DNA of 64,000 nt from Rhizobium sp. L51/94 (lineage in GTDB: Bacteria; Pseudomonadota; Alphaproteobacteria; Rhizobiales; Rhizobiaceae): positions 2,350,001 through 2,414,000 of the forward strand of contig NZ_CP072141.1 in NCBI RefSeq assembly GCF_019355555.1, given 5' to 3'. The position numbers and the translations under genes were made by a program. The notes beneath the pieces are model-generated. The model saw only the letters and a program-made list of their open reading frames with translations. It was not told the DNA's origin and ran no database searches. Below are positions 1-10,721 of the stretch, one piece after another (positions within the stretch are counted from its first letter, which is position 1; the number at the start of each line of letters is the position of its first letter).

Positions 1-450
<450 letters not shown>

Positions 451-457
451 TAACGGA

Positions 458-481
458 CGGCTGCCGCGCAAGCGGCAGCCG
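458..481 (+). terminator. Hairpin after tuf
   Basis: A perfect 10-bp inverted repeat (CGGCTGCCGC, loop GCAA, GCGGCAGCCG) begins eight bases after the tuf stop codon. No T-run follows, so it may be a Rho-assisted terminator or an mRNA-stabilising hairpin rather than a textbook intrinsic terminator. Confidence 0.5.
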
Positions 482-771
482 ATACCGTGACAATAATATG
501 AAGCAGGGGGCCTTGGCCGCTTGCTTATGACACGGAAATGTAGCAAATGGCGCGCAGGCGCGATTTGCGCGGTGCTTTGCATGTGGAATTCGCATGTCGA
601 AGTGGCTTTTAAATAGAACAATAAGGTGGGCTAGGTAGCCCAAAGGCTGGATAGGGATGCCAAACACTGGTGTCCCTCTCGATCTTTGAAACCGGTGATC
701 CGCCTTACGTCATAAGACAAACCGCATTCTCTCGAGGGCGCGGCGATAACAGACAACAAGGATAATGTCGA
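482..771 (+). promoter_or_regulatory. Leader region upstream of rpsJ with two inverted repeats
   Basis: This 290-base non-coding stretch precedes the S10 genes and should hold the S10 promoter and 5' leader. Two structures are visible. A near-perfect palindrome at 627-642 pairs TGGGCTA with TAGCCCA around a two-base centre. A second hairpin at 654-676 pairs GGGATGCCA with TGGTGTCCC, including two G-T pairs and the loop AACAC. In enterobacteria the S10 leader binds L4 for autogenous control; whether this leader does so is not known. I could not fix the -35/-10 boxes with confidence. Confidence 0.4.
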
Positions 772-1080
772 ATGAACGGCCAGAATATCCGCATTCGCCT
801 TAAGGCGTTCGATCATCGGATTCTCGACGCTTCTACGCGTGAGATCGTATCGACGGCTAAGCGCACCGGTGCAAGCGTCCGGGGCCCCGTTCCACTTCCG
901 ACCCGTATCGAGAAGTTTACGGTTAACCGCTCCCCGCACATCGACAAGAAGAGCCGCGAACAGTTCGAGATGCGCACGCATAAGCGCCTGCTCGACATCG
1001 TTGACCCGACCCCCCAGACAGTAGACGCGCTGATGAAGCTCGATCTCGCTGCTGGTGTCGATGTTGAGATCAAGCTCTGA
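772..1080 (+). CDS. rpsJ: 30S ribosomal protein S10 (NusE)
   Basis: S10 is a head-domain protein of the small ribosomal subunit and also acts as NusE in antitermination complexes with NusB. The 102-residue length is standard. The N-terminus [15 protein letters not shown] and the segment [21 protein letters not shown] are diagnostic. The ATG start follows an AAGGA element about nine bases upstream. It is the first gene of the S10 cluster, and rplC follows after 39 bases. Confidence 0.97.
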   Translation: MNGQNIRIRLKAFDHRILDASTREIVSTAKRTGASVRGPVPLPTRIEKFTVNRSPHIDKKSREQFEMRTHKRLLDIVDPTPQTVDALMKLDLAAGVDVEIKL

Positions 1081-1119
1081 GACTTACAGTCTTCGAGCTG
1101 AGTGAGAAGGATTGAACCG

Positions 1120-1761
1120 ATGCGTTCAGGTGTGATTGCACAGAAGGTGGGAATGACGCGCGTCTATAATGACGCAGGCGAGCATGTCCCTGTTACGGTA
1201 CTGCGTATGGAGAGCTGCCAGGTGGTGGCCCAGCGTACGGTCGAAAAGAATGGCTACGTCGCGGTCCAGGTTGGTTCTGGTGTGGCCAAGGTCAAGAATA
1301 CCTCGAAGTCCCTGCGTGGCCACTTTGCCGCTGCAAACGTCGAACCGAAGACCAAGCTGCAGGAATTCCGGGTTTCGGAAGACAACCTGCTTGAAATCGG
1401 CGCCGAAATCACGGCTTCCCATTTCGCCGCTGGTCAGCTGGTCGATGTTACCGGCACCACGGTCGGTAAGGGCTTTGCCGGCGCTATCAAGCGTCACGGC
1501 TTCGGCGGCCTGCGCGCCACCCACGGCGTGTCCGTATCGCACCGTTCGCACGGTTCGACCGGTTCGCGCCAGGATCCGGGCAAGGTATTCAAGAACAAGA
1601 AGATGGCTGGCCACATGGGCCAGACGCGCGTCACGACGCAGAACCTTGTAGTGGTTTCGACCGATGAAGATCGCGGTCTTATCCTGATCAAGGGTGCCGT
1701 CCCGGGCTCCAAGGGTGCCTGGATCATCGTTCGCGACGCCGTCAAGTCAGCCGCGAAGTAA
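1120..1761 (+). CDS. rplC: 50S ribosomal protein L3
   Basis: L3 is an early-assembling large-subunit protein that reaches into the peptidyl transferase region. I chose the ATG at 1120 ([16 protein letters not shown]), giving 213 residues, because it aligns with the family N-terminus and follows an AGAAGG element. An in-frame GTG at 1102 would add only six unconserved residues. The family loop with [19 protein letters not shown] is intact; its glutamine is the one methylated by PrmB in other bacteria. rplD follows after 13 bases. Confidence 0.96.
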   Translation: MRSGVIAQKVGMTRVYNDAGEHVPVTVLRMESCQVVAQRTVEKNGYVAVQVGSGVAKVKNTSKSLRGHFAAANVEPKTKLQEFRVSEDNLLEIGAEITASHFAAGQLVDVTGTTVGKGFAGAIKRHGFGGLRATHGVSVSHRSHGSTGSRQDPGKVFKNKKMAGHMGQTRVTTQNLVVVSTDEDRGLILIKGAVPGSKGAWIIVRDAVKSAAK

Positions 1762-1774
1762 GGGAGCCGAACCA

Positions 1775-2395
1775 ATGGAATTTAACGTCAAGACCCTCGA
1801 GGGGAAAGACGCCGGGAAGGTCTCCCTTTCTGATGCGATTTTCGGCCTCCAGCCGCGCGAGGACATTCTCGCTCGCGTCATCCGCTGGCAGCTGGCAAAG
1901 AAGCGCGCTGGCACGCACAAGTCCAAGGGCCGTGCTGAAATCTGGCGCACCGGTGCCAAGATGTACAAGCAGAAGGGTACGGGCCGCGCTCGTCACCACT
2001 CCGCACGTGCACCTCAGTTCCGTGGCGGTGGTAAGGCTCACGGTCCGGTTGTTCGCAGCCACGAACATGATCTGCCGAAGAAGGTTCGCGCCCTCGGCCT
2101 GCGTCATGCTCTGTCGACGAAGTTCAAGGCTGAAGACATCATCGTTATCGATGACTTCATCGCAACGGAAGCCAAGACGAAGGTCCTGGCAAATACGTTC
2201 AATGCAATGGGCCTGACCAACGCGTTGCTCATTGGCGGTGCCGAGCTCGACGCCAACTTCAAGCTCGCAGCCGCAAACATCCCGAACATCGACTTTCTGC
2301 CGATCCAGGGCATCAACGTTTACGACATTCTGCGTCGCGGTAAGCTCGTGCTTTCCAAGGCCGCTGTCGAGGCTCTAGAGGAGCGCTTCAAGTGA
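1775..2395 (+). CDS. rplD: 50S ribosomal protein L4
   Basis: L4 lines the polypeptide exit tunnel and in enterobacteria is the autogenous repressor of the S10 operon. The ATG at 1775 ([16 protein letters not shown]) gives the usual 206 residues and follows AGGGAG. An in-frame start at 1694 lies inside rplC and is rejected. The tunnel-loop region around [17 protein letters not shown] is conserved. The stop codon overlaps the GTG start of rplW in a GTGA motif, indicating translational coupling. Confidence 0.97.
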   Translation: MEFNVKTLEGKDAGKVSLSDAIFGLQPREDILARVIRWQLAKKRAGTHKSKGRAEIWRTGAKMYKQKGTGRARHHSARAPQFRGGGKAHGPVVRSHEHDLPKKVRALGLRHALSTKFKAEDIIVIDDFIATEAKTKVLANTFNAMGLTNALLIGGAELDANFKLAAANIPNIDFLPIQGINVYDILRRGKLVLSKAAVEALEERFK

Positions 2396-2685
2396 CCGAT
2401 ATTCGCCATTACGACGTGATCGTCTCGCCGTCGATCACCGAAAAGTCCACCATGGTTTCCGAGTATAATCAGGTTGTCTTCAACGTCGCCCTGACGGCTA
2501 CCAAGCCGCAGATCAAGGCAGCTGTTGAAGCCCTGTTCGGCGTCAAGGTGACTGCTGTTAACACTCTGCGCCGCCTCGGCAAGACCAAGCGTTTTCGCGG
2601 TTTTGTCGGCAAGCAGAAAGACGTGAAGAAGGCGATCGTGACGCTGGCCGAAGGCCAGACCATCGACGTCTCCACAGGTCTGTGA
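2392..2685 (+). CDS. rplW: 50S ribosomal protein L23
   Basis: L23 sits at the exit-tunnel opening and docks trigger factor and SRP. The gene starts with GTG overlapping the rplD stop codon by four bases. The 97-residue product begins [18 protein letters not shown], the typical L23 N-terminus, and carries the long basic loop [17 protein letters not shown]. rplB follows after 11 bases, so rplD-rplW-rplB are tightly coupled. Confidence 0.97.
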   Translation: MTDIRHYDVIVSPSITEKSTMVSEYNQVVFNVALTATKPQIKAAVEALFGVKVTAVNTLRRLGKTKRFRGFVGKQKDVKKAIVTLAEGQTIDVSTGL

Positions 2686-2696
2686 GGAATTAGAAA

Positions 2697-3533
2697 ATGG
2701 CATTGAAATCATTCAATCCGACGACCCCGAGCCAGCGTCAGCTGGTCATCGTCGACCGCTCGGCCCTCTACAAGGGCAAGCCGGTCAAGGCGCTGACGGA
2801 AGGTCTGTCGAAGAAGGGCGGCCGCAACAACACCGGTCGTATCACCGTTCGCTTCCAGGGCGGCGGTCACAAGCGGACCTACCGCCTCATCGACTTCAAG
2901 CGTCGCAAGTTCGACATCGAAGGTACGGTTGAACGTATCGAATACGACCCGAACCGCTCTGCCTTCATCGCTCTCATCAACTATGCCGATGGCGAGCAGC
3001 GCTACATCATCGCACCGCAGCGCCTGGCGCCCGGTGACAAGGTTATCGCTTCCGACAAGGTCGTGGACATCAAGCCTGGCAACGCCATGCCGCTGCAGTT
3101 CATCCCGGTCGGCTCGATCATCCACAACGTTGAGATGAAGCCGGGCAAGGGCGGCCAGATCGCTCGCTCCGCCGGTGCTTATGCGCAGCTGGTCGGCCGC
3201 GATGCAGGCCTCGCGATCCTTCGCCTCAACTCCGGCGAACAGCGCCTCGTACCAGGCACCTGCCTGGCTTCGATCGGTGCCGTTTCCAACCCGGACCACG
3301 GCAACACCAACGACGGCAAGGCCGGTCGTTCCGTTTGGCGCGGCAAGCGTCCGCATGTTCGCGGCGTCGTCATGAACCCGGTCGACCATCCGCACGGCGG
3401 TGGTGAAGGCCGGACCTCCGGTGGTCGCCATCCGGTGACACCTTGGGGCAAGCCGACGAAGGGTGCGCGTACGCGCTCCAACAAGTCGACCGATAAGATG
3501 ATCATGCGCTCGCGCCATCAGCGCAAGAAGTAA
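2697..3533 (+). CDS. rplB: 50S ribosomal protein L2
   Basis: L2 is one of the most conserved ribosomal proteins, needed for subunit association and peptidyl transferase activity. The 278-residue length and the C-terminal block [20 protein letters not shown], with its essential histidine, identify it. The N-terminus [17 protein letters not shown] is the alphaproteobacterial form. It starts with ATG after a weak GAGGAATTAG element and is followed after 15 bases by rpsS. Confidence 0.98.
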   Translation: MALKSFNPTTPSQRQLVIVDRSALYKGKPVKALTEGLSKKGGRNNTGRITVRFQGGGHKRTYRLIDFKRRKFDIEGTVERIEYDPNRSAFIALINYADGEQRYIIAPQRLAPGDKVIASDKVVDIKPGNAMPLQFIPVGSIIHNVEMKPGKGGQIARSAGAYAQLVGRDAGLAILRLNSGEQRLVPGTCLASIGAVSNPDHGNTNDGKAGRSVWRGKRPHVRGVVMNPVDHPHGGGEGRTSGGRHPVTPWGKPTKGARTRSNKSTDKMIMRSRHQRKK

Positions 3534-3548
3534 GAGAGGAAGTCTCCA

Positions 3549-3827
3549 ATGGCTCGTTCAGTATGGAAAGGTCCGTTTGTTGACGGCTATCTTCTCAAGA
3601 AGGCTGAGAAGGTTCGCGAAGGTGGACGCAACGAAGTGATCAAGATGTGGAGCCGTCGCTCCACCATCATGCCGCAGTTCGTCGGTCTGGTCTTTGGTGT
3701 CTACAACGGCAGCAAGCATATCCCGGTCAATGTCAACGAAGACATGGTCGGTCACAAGTTCGGTGAGTTCGCACCCACCCGTACCTATTACGGTCACGGC
3801 GCGGACAAGAAGGCGAAGAGGAAGTAA
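3549..3827 (+). CDS. rpsS: 30S ribosomal protein S19
   Basis: S19 forms a complex with S13 in the head of the small subunit near the A-site tRNA. The product has 92 residues and the signature start [15 protein letters not shown], plus [16 protein letters not shown] and the terminal [19 protein letters not shown]. An AGAGGAAG Shine-Dalgarno element precedes the ATG. Only two bases separate it from rplV. Confidence 0.97.
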   Translation: MARSVWKGPFVDGYLLKKAEKVREGGRNEVIKMWSRRSTIMPQFVGLVFGVYNGSKHIPVNVNEDMVGHKFGEFAPTRTYYGHGADKKAKRK

Positions 3828-3829
3828 CG

Positions 3830-4221
3830 ATGGGCAAGGCAAAAACAGAACGCCGGCTCAAGGACAACGAAGCGCAGGCAGTCGCCCGCACGCTTCGTGT
3901 CAGCCCGCAGAAACTCAACCTCGTTGCTGCGCTTATCCGCGGCATGAAGGTCGAGCGCGCCTTGGCCGAGCTTGAATTTTCGCGCAAGCGGATCTCCGGA
4001 GCGGTCAAGAAGACCCTCGAATCGGCGATCGCAAACGCTGAAAACAATCACGATCTCGACGTCGACGCTCTCGTCGTCGCCGAGGCCTACGTCGGCAAGT
4101 CGATTGTCATGAAGCGCTTCCACGCTCGTGGTCGTGGTCGTGCATCGCGCGTCGAAAAGCCCTTCGCACATTTGACGATCGTCGTTCGCGAAGTGCAGCC
4201 AGCACAAGAGGAGGCCGCATA

Positions 4222-4222
<1 letters not shown>
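3830..4222 (+). CDS. rplV: 50S ribosomal protein L22
   Basis: L22 has a beta-hairpin that lines the exit tunnel near the macrolide site. The product is 130 residues and contains the family segments [19 protein letters not shown] and [20 protein letters not shown], which correspond to the tunnel hairpin. The start ATG follows AAGAGGAAG at the end of rpsS. The last base of its TAA is the first base of the rpsC ATG. Confidence 0.97.
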
Positions 4223-4938
<716 letters not shown>

Positions 4939-4972
4939 GGGCGCTCGAGGTAGTTAATTCGGAGAATAGATT

Positions 4973-5386
4973 ATGTTGCAGCCAAAGCGTACGAAGTACC
5001 GCAAGCAATTCAAGGGCCGCATCAAGGGCGTAGCCAAGGGCGGTTCTGATCTCGCATTCGGTGAATTCGGCCTGAAGGCCCAGGAACCGAATCGTGTCAA
5101 CGCTCGTGAGATCGAGGCGGCTCGCCGCGCGATCACGCGTTTCATGAAGCGTGCCGGCCGTGTATGGATCCGGGTTTTCCCGGACGTACCGGTCACCAAG
5201 AAGCCGACCGAAGTCCGCATGGGTAAGGGCAAGGGCGGCGTCGAATACTGGGCATGCAAGGTCAAGCCCGGTCGTATGATGTTCGAGATCGACGGTGTCA
5301 GCGAAGAAATCGCCCGTGAGGCGCTTCGTCTGGGTTCTGCCAAGCTCTCGGTCAAGACGCGCTTCGTGCAGCGCATTGCAGAGTAA
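4973..5386 (+). CDS. rplP: 50S ribosomal protein L16
   Basis: L16 binds near the A-site tRNA elbow and organises the A site. The 137-residue length is standard. Conserved blocks are [16 protein letters not shown] at the N-terminus, [20 protein letters not shown], whose arginine is hydroxylated by YcfD in E. coli, and [25 protein letters not shown] element precedes the ATG. rpmC begins 12 bases after the stop codon. Confidence 0.97.
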   Translation: MLQPKRTKYRKQFKGRIKGVAKGGSDLAFGEFGLKAQEPNRVNAREIEAARRAITRFMKRAGRVWIRVFPDVPVTKKPTEVRMGKGKGGVEYWACKVKPGRMMFEIDGVSEEIAREALRLGSAKLSVKTRFVQRIAE

Positions 5387-5398
5387 GGAAGAACAGCT

Positions 5399-5599
5399 AT
5401 GAAAGCCGCAGATGTTCGCGCGTTCACCGCCGACCAACTCAAGGAAGAGCTAGCCAAGCTGAAGAAGGAGCAGTTCAACCTGCGCTTTCAGAAGGCCACC
5501 GGCCAGCTTGAAAAAGCCTCTCGTGTGAACGAGGTCCGCAAGGACATCGCCCGCGTGAAAACCATTGCCCGCCAGAAGGCGGCAGAAGCCAAGGCCTAA
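5399..5599 (+). CDS. rpmC: 50S ribosomal protein L29
   Basis: L29 is a small helical hairpin next to L23 at the tunnel exit. The 66-residue product has the family pattern [20 protein letters not shown] followed by [20 protein letters not shown]. It starts with ATG after AAGGAAG and is followed after 12 bases by rpsQ. Confidence 0.96.
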   Translation: MKAADVRAFTADQLKEELAKLKKEQFNLRFQKATGQLEKASRVNEVRKDIARVKTIARQKAAEAKA

Positions 5600-5611
5600 A
5601 GGAAAAATAAG

Positions 5612-5851
5612 ATGCCGAAACGCATTCTGCAGGGCGTCGTGGTCAGCGACAAGAACGAAAAGACCGTCGTGGTTCGGGTCGAGCGCCGCTTTGCGCATCC
5701 GCTCCTCCAGAAGACGGTTCGTCGTTCTAAGAAGTACAAGGCCCACGACGAGAACAACGCATACAAGACCGGCGATATGGTTTCTATCGAGGAATGCGCG
5801 CCGATCTCCAAGGACAAGACCTGGACGGTCGTTTCCGGTCAGGTTAAGTAA
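5612..5851 (+). CDS. rpsQ: 30S ribosomal protein S17
   Basis: S17 is a primary 16S rRNA-binding OB-fold protein needed early in small-subunit assembly. The 79-residue product starts [20 protein letters not shown] and contains [19 protein letters not shown], typical of the family. It is the last gene of the S10 block. A 265-base gap with a terminator-like hairpin separates it from rplN, matching the S10/spc operon boundary known from E. coli. Confidence 0.97.
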   Translation: MPKRILQGVVVSDKNEKTVVVRVERRFAHPLLQKTVRRSKKYKAHDENNAYKTGDMVSIEECAPISKDKTWTVVSGQVK

Positions 5852-5905
5852 GAATTTGCGGCGAGGCCTTGCGTCTTGCCGTAATTTCTATATGAAGCAG
5901 CGACG

Positions 5906-5938
5906 GAACGCCTGAGACTCGGGCGTTCTTTTGCTTTT
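5906..5938 (+). terminator. Intrinsic terminator or attenuator between rpsQ and rplN
   Basis: A 7-bp perfect stem (GAACGCC / GGCGTTC) with a nine-base loop is followed by TTTTGCTTTT. It lies 54 bases after the rpsQ stop codon, at the classical S10/spc boundary. The rest of the gap up to 6116 probably carries the spc promoter, but I cannot place its boxes. Confidence 0.7.
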
Positions 5939-6116
5939 AGCGCACGGAAGGTCCCATTGGGGAAACCACCCTGGCAAGATCGATCCCGCGCTGGCTGAAG
6001 CTACTGCCTTGTTTTCACTCTTCCTTTTTGGAGGGGCGCAAGCGGGTAAACAATTCCATAAGCCGGGATAGGGGGCTCTGCCCAACCATTCCGGTATAAC
6101 AAGAAGGCGACCTGAT

Positions 6117-6485
6117 ATGATTCAGATGCAAACAAACCTCGACGTCGCGGATAATTCCGGCGCACGTCGTGTCATGTGCATCAAGGTGCTGGGCGGTTCG
6201 AAGCGCAAGTATGCCTCGATTGGCGACATTATCGTCGTCTCGATCAAGGAAGCTATTCCGCGCGGCCGCGTAAAGAAGGGTGACGTGATGAAGGCTGTGG
6301 TCGTTCGCACAGCTGCCTCGATCCGCCGTGCGGATGGAAGCGTCATTCGTTTCGATACCAATGCAGCAGTACTTATCGACAACAAGAAAGAGCCGATCGG
6401 CACACGTATCTTCGGACCGGTTCCGCGCGAACTTCGCGCTAAGAACCACATGAAGATCATCTCGCTCGCTCCTGAAGTTCTGTAA
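6117..6485 (+). CDS. rplN: 50S ribosomal protein L14
   Basis: L14 lies at the subunit interface and contacts 16S rRNA helix 14. The product has 122 residues and begins [20 protein letters not shown], the family signature; [20 protein letters not shown] and [10 protein letters not shown] follow. The ATG start follows an AAGAAGG element. It is the first gene of the spc block, and rplX follows after 15 bases. Confidence 0.98.
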   Translation: MIQMQTNLDVADNSGARRVMCIKVLGGSKRKYASIGDIIVVSIKEAIPRGRVKKGDVMKAVVVRTAASIRRADGSVIRFDTNAAVLIDNKKEPIGTRIFGPVPRELRAKNHMKIISLAPEVL

Positions 6486-6500
6486 GGGGAGCGGTTAAAG

Positions 6501-6809
6501 ATGCAAAAGATCCGCAAGGGCGACAAGGTCGTCATTCTGGCTGGTAAGGACAAGGGTCGTACCGGCGAAGTCATTCAAGTGATGCCGAAGGAAGACCGCG
6601 CAGTCGTTCGCGGCGTGAACATGGTAAAGCGCCATACACGCCAGTCGCAGTCGCAGGAAGCCGGCATCATCAACAAGGAAGCCTCGCTTCACCTGTCCAA
6701 CATCGCGATTGTCGACAAGGACGGCAAGCCGACCCGCGTCGGTTTCCAGGTCGTTGATGGTAAGAAGGTCCGCGTGGCCAAGCGTTCGGGAGATGTGATC
6801 GATGGCTGA
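6501..6809 (+). CDS. rplX: 50S ribosomal protein L24
   Basis: L24 is an assembly-initiator protein for the large subunit. The 102-residue product carries an N-terminal KOW motif ([19 protein letters not shown], residues 6-24) and the conserved [15 protein letters not shown]. The end overlaps the rplE start by eight bases, so the two are probably translationally coupled. Confidence 0.97.
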   Translation: MQKIRKGDKVVILAGKDKGRTGEVIQVMPKEDRAVVRGVNMVKRHTRQSQSQEAGIINKEASLHLSNIAIVDKDGKPTRVGFQVVDGKKVRVAKRSGDVIDG

Positions 6810-7359
6810 GGCTAAATACGAACCGCGCCTGAAGACGGAATACGTAACCCGTATTCGCGCAGCGCTGCAGGAACAGTTCTCCTACACCAACGAGATGATG
6901 ATCCCCAAGCTGGACAAGATCGTCATCAACATGGGTGTGGGCGAGGCGACAGCTGACTCCAAGAAGCCGACGATTGCTGCTGCCGACCTGGCCGCAATCG
7001 CTGGCCAGAAGCCGGTCATCACTTTCGCGCGCAATTCCATCGCTGGCTTCAAGGTCCGCGAAAATATGCCAATCGGTGCCAAGGTCACGCTCCGTGGCGC
7101 CCGCATGTATGAGTTCGTGGATCGCCTGATCAACATCGCGCTTCCGCGCGTTCGCGACTTTCGCGGCCTGAACCCGAAGAGCTTTGACGGTCGTGGCAAC
7201 TTCGCCATGGGCATCAAGGAACACATTGTGTTCCCAGAGATCAACTACGACAAGGTTGATCAGATGTGGGGCATGGACATCATCGTTTGCACGACGGCGA
7301 CCAAGGACGACGAAGCTAGGGCTCTGCTCACAGAGTTCAACTTCCCGTTCCGCACGTAA
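6802..7359 (+). CDS. rplE: 50S ribosomal protein L5
   Basis: L5 binds 5S rRNA and contacts P-site tRNA. The product is 185 residues. Its N-terminal [20 protein letters not shown] and the blocks [31 protein letters not shown] and [15 protein letters not shown] are family landmarks. The ATG lies inside the rplX 3' end. A GGGAG element sits just upstream. rpsN follows after 33 bases. Confidence 0.97.
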   Translation: MAEAKYEPRLKTEYVTRIRAALQEQFSYTNEMMIPKLDKIVINMGVGEATADSKKPTIAAADLAAIAGQKPVITFARNSIAGFKVRENMPIGAKVTLRGARMYEFVDRLINIALPRVRDFRGLNPKSFDGRGNFAMGIKEHIVFPEINYDKVDQMWGMDIIVCTTATKDDEARALLTEFNFPFRT

Positions 7360-7392
7360 CCGTAACGACGAGCGTAGAAAAGGAAATCAAAT

Positions 7393-7698
7393 ATGGCGAA
7401 GACAAGCGCAGTTGAAAAGAACAAGCGCCGCCGCAATACGGTTGCTAACAGTGCCGCAAAGCGTGCCGCGCTGAAGGCAACCATCATGAACCAGTCCCTT
7501 CCGATCGAAGAGCGGTTCAAGGCTACCCTGAAGCTCGCATCGCTGCCGCGCGATGGATCCAAGACTCGCGTCCGTAACCGTTGCGAGATCACCGGTCGTC
7601 CGCGCGCCTACTACCGCAAGCTGCGCATGTCGCGTATCGCACTGCGTGAATTTGGCAATTTCGGCAAGGTGCCGGGCATTGTCAAGTCGAGCTGGTAA
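7393..7698 (+). CDS. rpsN: 30S ribosomal protein S14 (zinc-free type)
   Basis: S14 completes the head of the small subunit. The product has 101 residues and is the long, zinc-independent form: only one cysteine is present, in [17 protein letters not shown], so the CxxC pairs of the short zinc form are absent. The C-terminus ends [11 protein letters not shown] as in other rhizobia. It starts with ATG after AAAAGGAAA, and rpsH follows after 12 bases. Confidence 0.97.
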   Translation: MAKTSAVEKNKRRRNTVANSAAKRAALKATIMNQSLPIEERFKATLKLASLPRDGSKTRVRNRCEITGRPRAYYRKLRMSRIALREFGNFGKVPGIVKSSW

Positions 7699-7710
7699 GG
7701 AGTAGCCCAC

Positions 7711-8109
7711 ATGACAATGACAGATCCATTGGGCGATATGCTCACACGCATCCGTAACGGTGCCTCGCGTCGCAAGTCGTCGGTTTCGACGCCTGCTTCC
7801 AAGCTCCGTGCACGTGTTCTCGATGTCCTTCAGTCCGAAGGTTACATTCGTGGCTATTCCGTCGTCGATTTCGGCAACGGCAAGTCCGAGCTCAGCATCG
7901 AGCTGAAATATTATGAAGGCGCATCGGTCATCCGTGAGATCGGCCGTGTGTCTAAGCCGGGCCGCCGGGTTTATGTCTCGGTCAAGTCCATTCCGCAGGT
8001 CGCGAACGGTCTCGGCATCACTATCCTTTCTACTCCGAAGGGCGTGATGGCCGACCACCAGGCTCGTGAACAGAATGTTGGTGGCGAGGTTCTTTGCTCG
8101 GTCTTCTAA
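7711..8109 (+). CDS. rpsH: 30S ribosomal protein S8
   Basis: S8 is a primary 16S rRNA-binding protein and in E. coli the autogenous repressor of the spc operon. The 132-residue product begins [20 protein letters not shown] and ends with the signature [26 protein letters not shown] split across the RNA-binding domain. A second ATG two codons downstream is an alternative start. A 44-base gap separates it from rplF. Confidence 0.96.
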   Translation: MTMTDPLGDMLTRIRNGASRRKSSVSTPASKLRARVLDVLQSEGYIRGYSVVDFGNGKSELSIELKYYEGASVIREIGRVSKPGRRVYVSVKSIPQVANGLGITILSTPKGVMADHQAREQNVGGEVLCSVF

Positions 8110-8153
8110 GGCTGGTCTAAAGAATTTCCCTCGAAACAGACAGGTTTGAAAAA

Positions 8154-8687
8154 ATGTCTCGTATCGGCAAGAAGCCCGTTCAGGTGCCTGCAGGAATCAC
8201 GGCCACGATTGATGGCCAAAAAGTGACTGCTAAGGGCCCCAAGGGTGAACTGTTTTTCGTCGCGAATGACGATATCGGTCTCAAGCTCGAAGATAATGCG
8301 ATTGTTGTGACGCCGCTCAACGACAGCAAGAATGCTCGCTCAAAGTGGGGGATGTCCCGCACGATGGTCGAAAACATCCTGGTTGGCGTCAAGGACGGTT
8401 ACGAGCGCAAGCTCGAAATCAACGGCGTTGGTTACCGCGCGGCCCTGCAGGGCAAGAACCTGCAGTTGGCGCTTGGTTTCTCCCACGACGTGATTTATGA
8501 ACCGCCAGTCGGAATCACAATTGCTGTGCCGAAGCCGACGGAAATCGTCGTCACCGGTATCAACAAGCAGCAGGTCGGCCAGGTGGCCGCAGAAATCCGC
8601 GAATACCGTGGCCCCGAGCCTTACAAGGGCAAGGGCGTCAAGTATGCCGGTGAGCGGATCATCCGCAAAGAAGGCAAGAAGAAGTAA
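8154..8687 (+). CDS. rplF: 50S ribosomal protein L6
   Basis: L6 binds 23S rRNA near the factor-binding site. The 177-residue protein consists of two L6 repeats. It opens [20 protein letters not shown] and carries the family signature [20 protein letters not shown] at its C-terminal end. The ATG follows a weak purine stretch. rplR begins 12 bases downstream after AAGGA. Confidence 0.97.
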   Translation: MSRIGKKPVQVPAGITATIDGQKVTAKGPKGELFFVANDDIGLKLEDNAIVVTPLNDSKNARSKWGMSRTMVENILVGVKDGYERKLEINGVGYRAALQGKNLQLALGFSHDVIYEPPVGITIAVPKPTEIVVTGINKQQVGQVAAEIREYRGPEPYKGKGVKYAGERIIRKEGKKK

Positions 8688-8699
8688 GGATCACGCGAA

Positions 8700-9062
8700 A
8701 TGGCTAGCAGGAAAGAAGCACTTGCACGTCGTGCCAACCGCGTGCGTCGTCATCTTAAGTCGGTGGCTAACGGCCGTCCGCGCCTGTCGGTTCATCGCTC
8801 TTCGAAGAACATCTACGCCCAGGTCATCGACGATGTGGCCGGCAAGACGCTTGCGTCTGCCTCCACTCTCGACAAGGATCTGCGCGGTTCTCTGAAGACC
8901 GGTGCTGACACAGCAGCGGCAACGCTCGTCGGCAAGCTCGTTGCAGAGCGCGCCTCCAAGGCGGGCGTCAACGAGGTCGTGTTCGACCGCGGCGCCTTCA
9001 TCTATCACGGTCGCATCAAGGCTCTGGCCGAAGCTGCCCGTGAAGGCGGTCTCACCTTCTAA
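8700..9062 (+). CDS. rplR: 50S ribosomal protein L18
   Basis: L18 binds 5S rRNA together with L5. The product is 120 residues with a basic N-terminus ([20 protein letters not shown]) and the conserved [18 protein letters not shown] and [24 protein letters not shown]. It is followed by a 143-base gap holding a strong hairpin before rpsE. Confidence 0.97.
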   Translation: MASRKEALARRANRVRRHLKSVANGRPRLSVHRSSKNIYAQVIDDVAGKTLASASTLDKDLRGSLKTGADTAAATLVGKLVAERASKAGVNEVVFDRGAFIYHGRIKALAEAAREGGLTF

Positions 9063-9070
9063 TATAAATT

Positions 9071-9115
9071 TCCGGCCGGTGGCGTAAAGCTCCCGGCCGG
9101 ATTTCGGTCTTTTCA
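9071..9115 (+). terminator. Hairpin between rplR and rpsE
   Basis: A 9-bp perfect stem (TCCGGCCGG / CCGGCCGGA, 9071-9079 and 9093-9101) starts eight bases after the rplR stop codon. ATTTCGGTCTTTT follows. It could attenuate transcription within the spc block or protect an mRNA end created by processing. Confidence 0.55.
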
Positions 9116-9205
9116 GACCATCACCGGACCACAGGGCAGCGAAAAGCCCGATGTGGTCTTGTTGCAGTTGCCGATTGCACCCGGAAAAGAAAAAGGAAAA
9201 GGACA

Positions 9206-9775
9206 ATGGCACAAGAAAAAAGAGGTTCTCGCGACGATCGCCAGAACCGTGACGAGCGCGATAGCGAATTCGTCGACAAGCTGGTCGCGATCAATCGCGT
9301 TGCCAAGGTCGTCAAGGGCGGCCGTCGTTTCGGCTTTGCAGCTCTCGTCGTCGTCGGCGACCAGAAGGGCCGCGTTGGCTTCGGTCACGGCAAGGCGCGC
9401 GAAGTGCCTGAAGCTATCCGCAAGGCAACGGAAGCCGCCAAGCGCGAGCTGATCTTCGTTCCCCTGCGTGACGGCCGTACGCTGCATCACGACATCCATG
9501 GCCGTCATGGCGCCGGCAAGGTTCTGCTGCGCTCTGCCAAGGCTGGTACCGGCATCATCGCCGGTGGTCCGATGCGCGCCGTATTCGAAACGCTCGGCGT
9601 TCACGACGTCGTCGCCAAGTCGACCGGTTCGTCGAACCCATACAACATGGTTCGCGCAACGTTCGACGCTCTGAAGCAACAGATCCATCCGAAGGACATC
9701 GCAGCTCAGCGCGGCATCAAGTATGCCACTCTGCAGGCTCGTCGTATTGCCTCCGGTAATGCGTCTGAAGAATAA
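9206..9775 (+). CDS. rpsE: 30S ribosomal protein S5
   Basis: S5 takes part in mRNA entry and translational accuracy. The product has 189 residues. It has a charged N-terminal extension, a double-stranded RNA-binding S5 domain ([20 protein letters not shown]), and the C-terminal S5 fold with [18 protein letters not shown]. The ATG follows AAAAGGAAAAGGACA. rpmD follows after 13 bases. Confidence 0.97.
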   Translation: MAQEKRGSRDDRQNRDERDSEFVDKLVAINRVAKVVKGGRRFGFAALVVVGDQKGRVGFGHGKAREVPEAIRKATEAAKRELIFVPLRDGRTLHHDIHGRHGAGKVLLRSAKAGTGIIAGGPMRAVFETLGVHDVVAKSTGSSNPYNMVRATFDALKQQIHPKDIAAQRGIKYATLQARRIASGNASEE

Positions 9776-9788
9776 GGGAGTTTGACCT

Positions 9789-9998
9789 ATGGCCAAGACG
9801 ACCAAGAAGACCGAAGCAAAGACCGTTACGGTCGAGCAGATCGGTAGCCCAATTCGCCGTCCGGACGTTCAGGAAAAGACTCTGATCGGCCTCGGATTGA
9901 ACAAGATGCACCGTCGCCGCACTCTGGAGGATACTCCTTCGGTTCGTGGAATGATCCGTGCTGTCCAGCATCTCGTTCGCGTCGTCGACGAGAAGTAA
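9789..9998 (+). CDS. rpmD: 50S ribosomal protein L30
   Basis: L30 is a small peripheral large-subunit protein. The 69-residue product has a short Lys-rich N-terminal extension ([16 protein letters not shown]), then the family core [20 protein letters not shown] and [17 protein letters not shown]. An AAGGGAG element precedes the ATG, and rplO follows after 15 bases. Confidence 0.96.
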   Translation: MAKTTKKTEAKTVTVEQIGSPIRRPDVQEKTLIGLGLNKMHRRRTLEDTPSVRGMIRAVQHLVRVVDEK

Positions 9999-10013
9999 GC
10001 CGGAGGATTCGTT

Positions 10014-10496
10014 ATGAAACTGAATGAAATCACCGACAACGAAGGTTCGACCCACTCCCGCAAGCGCCTCGGCCGCGGTATTGGTTCGGGCAAGGGCAAG
10101 ACCGGTGGTCGCGGCGTCAAGGGGCAGAAGTCCCGTTCGGGCGTAGCGATCAACGGCTTTGAAGGCGGTCAGATGCCAATCTACCGTCGTCTGCCTAAGC
10201 GCGGCTTCAACAACATCTTCAAGTCCGACTACGTCGTCGTATCGGTTGCTCGCCTCCAGGCAGCAGTCGACGCCGGCAAGCTGGACGCGAAGACGACGAT
10301 CGATGCCGTGGCTCTCAAGGCTGCCGGCGTTATCCGTCGCGTCAAGGACGGCGTCCGGATCCTGTCCGACGGCGAAATCTCGGCGAAGCTGACCCTCGAA
10401 GTCGCAGGCGCTTCCAAGTCTGCTGTCGAGAAGATCGAGAAGGCTGGCGGCTCCATCAAGCTTTTGGCTGCCGCACCTGTCGCAGCTTCGGAATAA
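10014..10496 (+). CDS. rplO: 50S ribosomal protein L15
   Basis: L15 is a late-assembly large-subunit protein. The 160-residue product has the glycine- and lysine-rich N-terminus [20 protein letters not shown] and the block [18 protein letters not shown]. It starts with ATG after CCGGAGGA. A strong terminator-like hairpin lies between it and secY. Confidence 0.97.
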   Translation: MKLNEITDNEGSTHSRKRLGRGIGSGKGKTGGRGVKGQKSRSGVAINGFEGGQMPIYRRLPKRGFNNIFKSDYVVVSVARLQAAVDAGKLDAKTTIDAVALKAAGVIRRVKDGVRILSDGEISAKLTLEVAGASKSAVEKIEKAGGSIKLLAAAPVAASE

Positions 10497-10509
10497 TACA
10501 GACGAATTA

Positions 10510-10541
10510 ATCGCCCGGGGTGCTTCACACCGGGCGATTTT
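10510..10541 (+). terminator. Intrinsic terminator between rplO and secY
   Basis: The perfect 9-bp stem ATCGCCCGG / CCGGGCGAT (10510-10518 and 10530-10538) is extended by an inner GTG/CAC helix and runs into TTTT. The 180 bases that follow up to secY presumably include a separate secY promoter, which I could not pin down. Confidence 0.75.
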
Positions 10542-10721
10542 GCTCCCATATGTGAGCTTCGGATCCTGAGTCGTGCGTTCGCGCGGGGAGGGCGATGACG
10601 GGACCTTCGGCTGGCATGCGCTCTTGCATCGCAGTCCACCCAATGCTCGACTTTTTAAACAATTTGATTACACATTCCGGACTCGGCCGATTTAGCCGGA
10701 ATTGGTAGTGCGGAGATTTGC

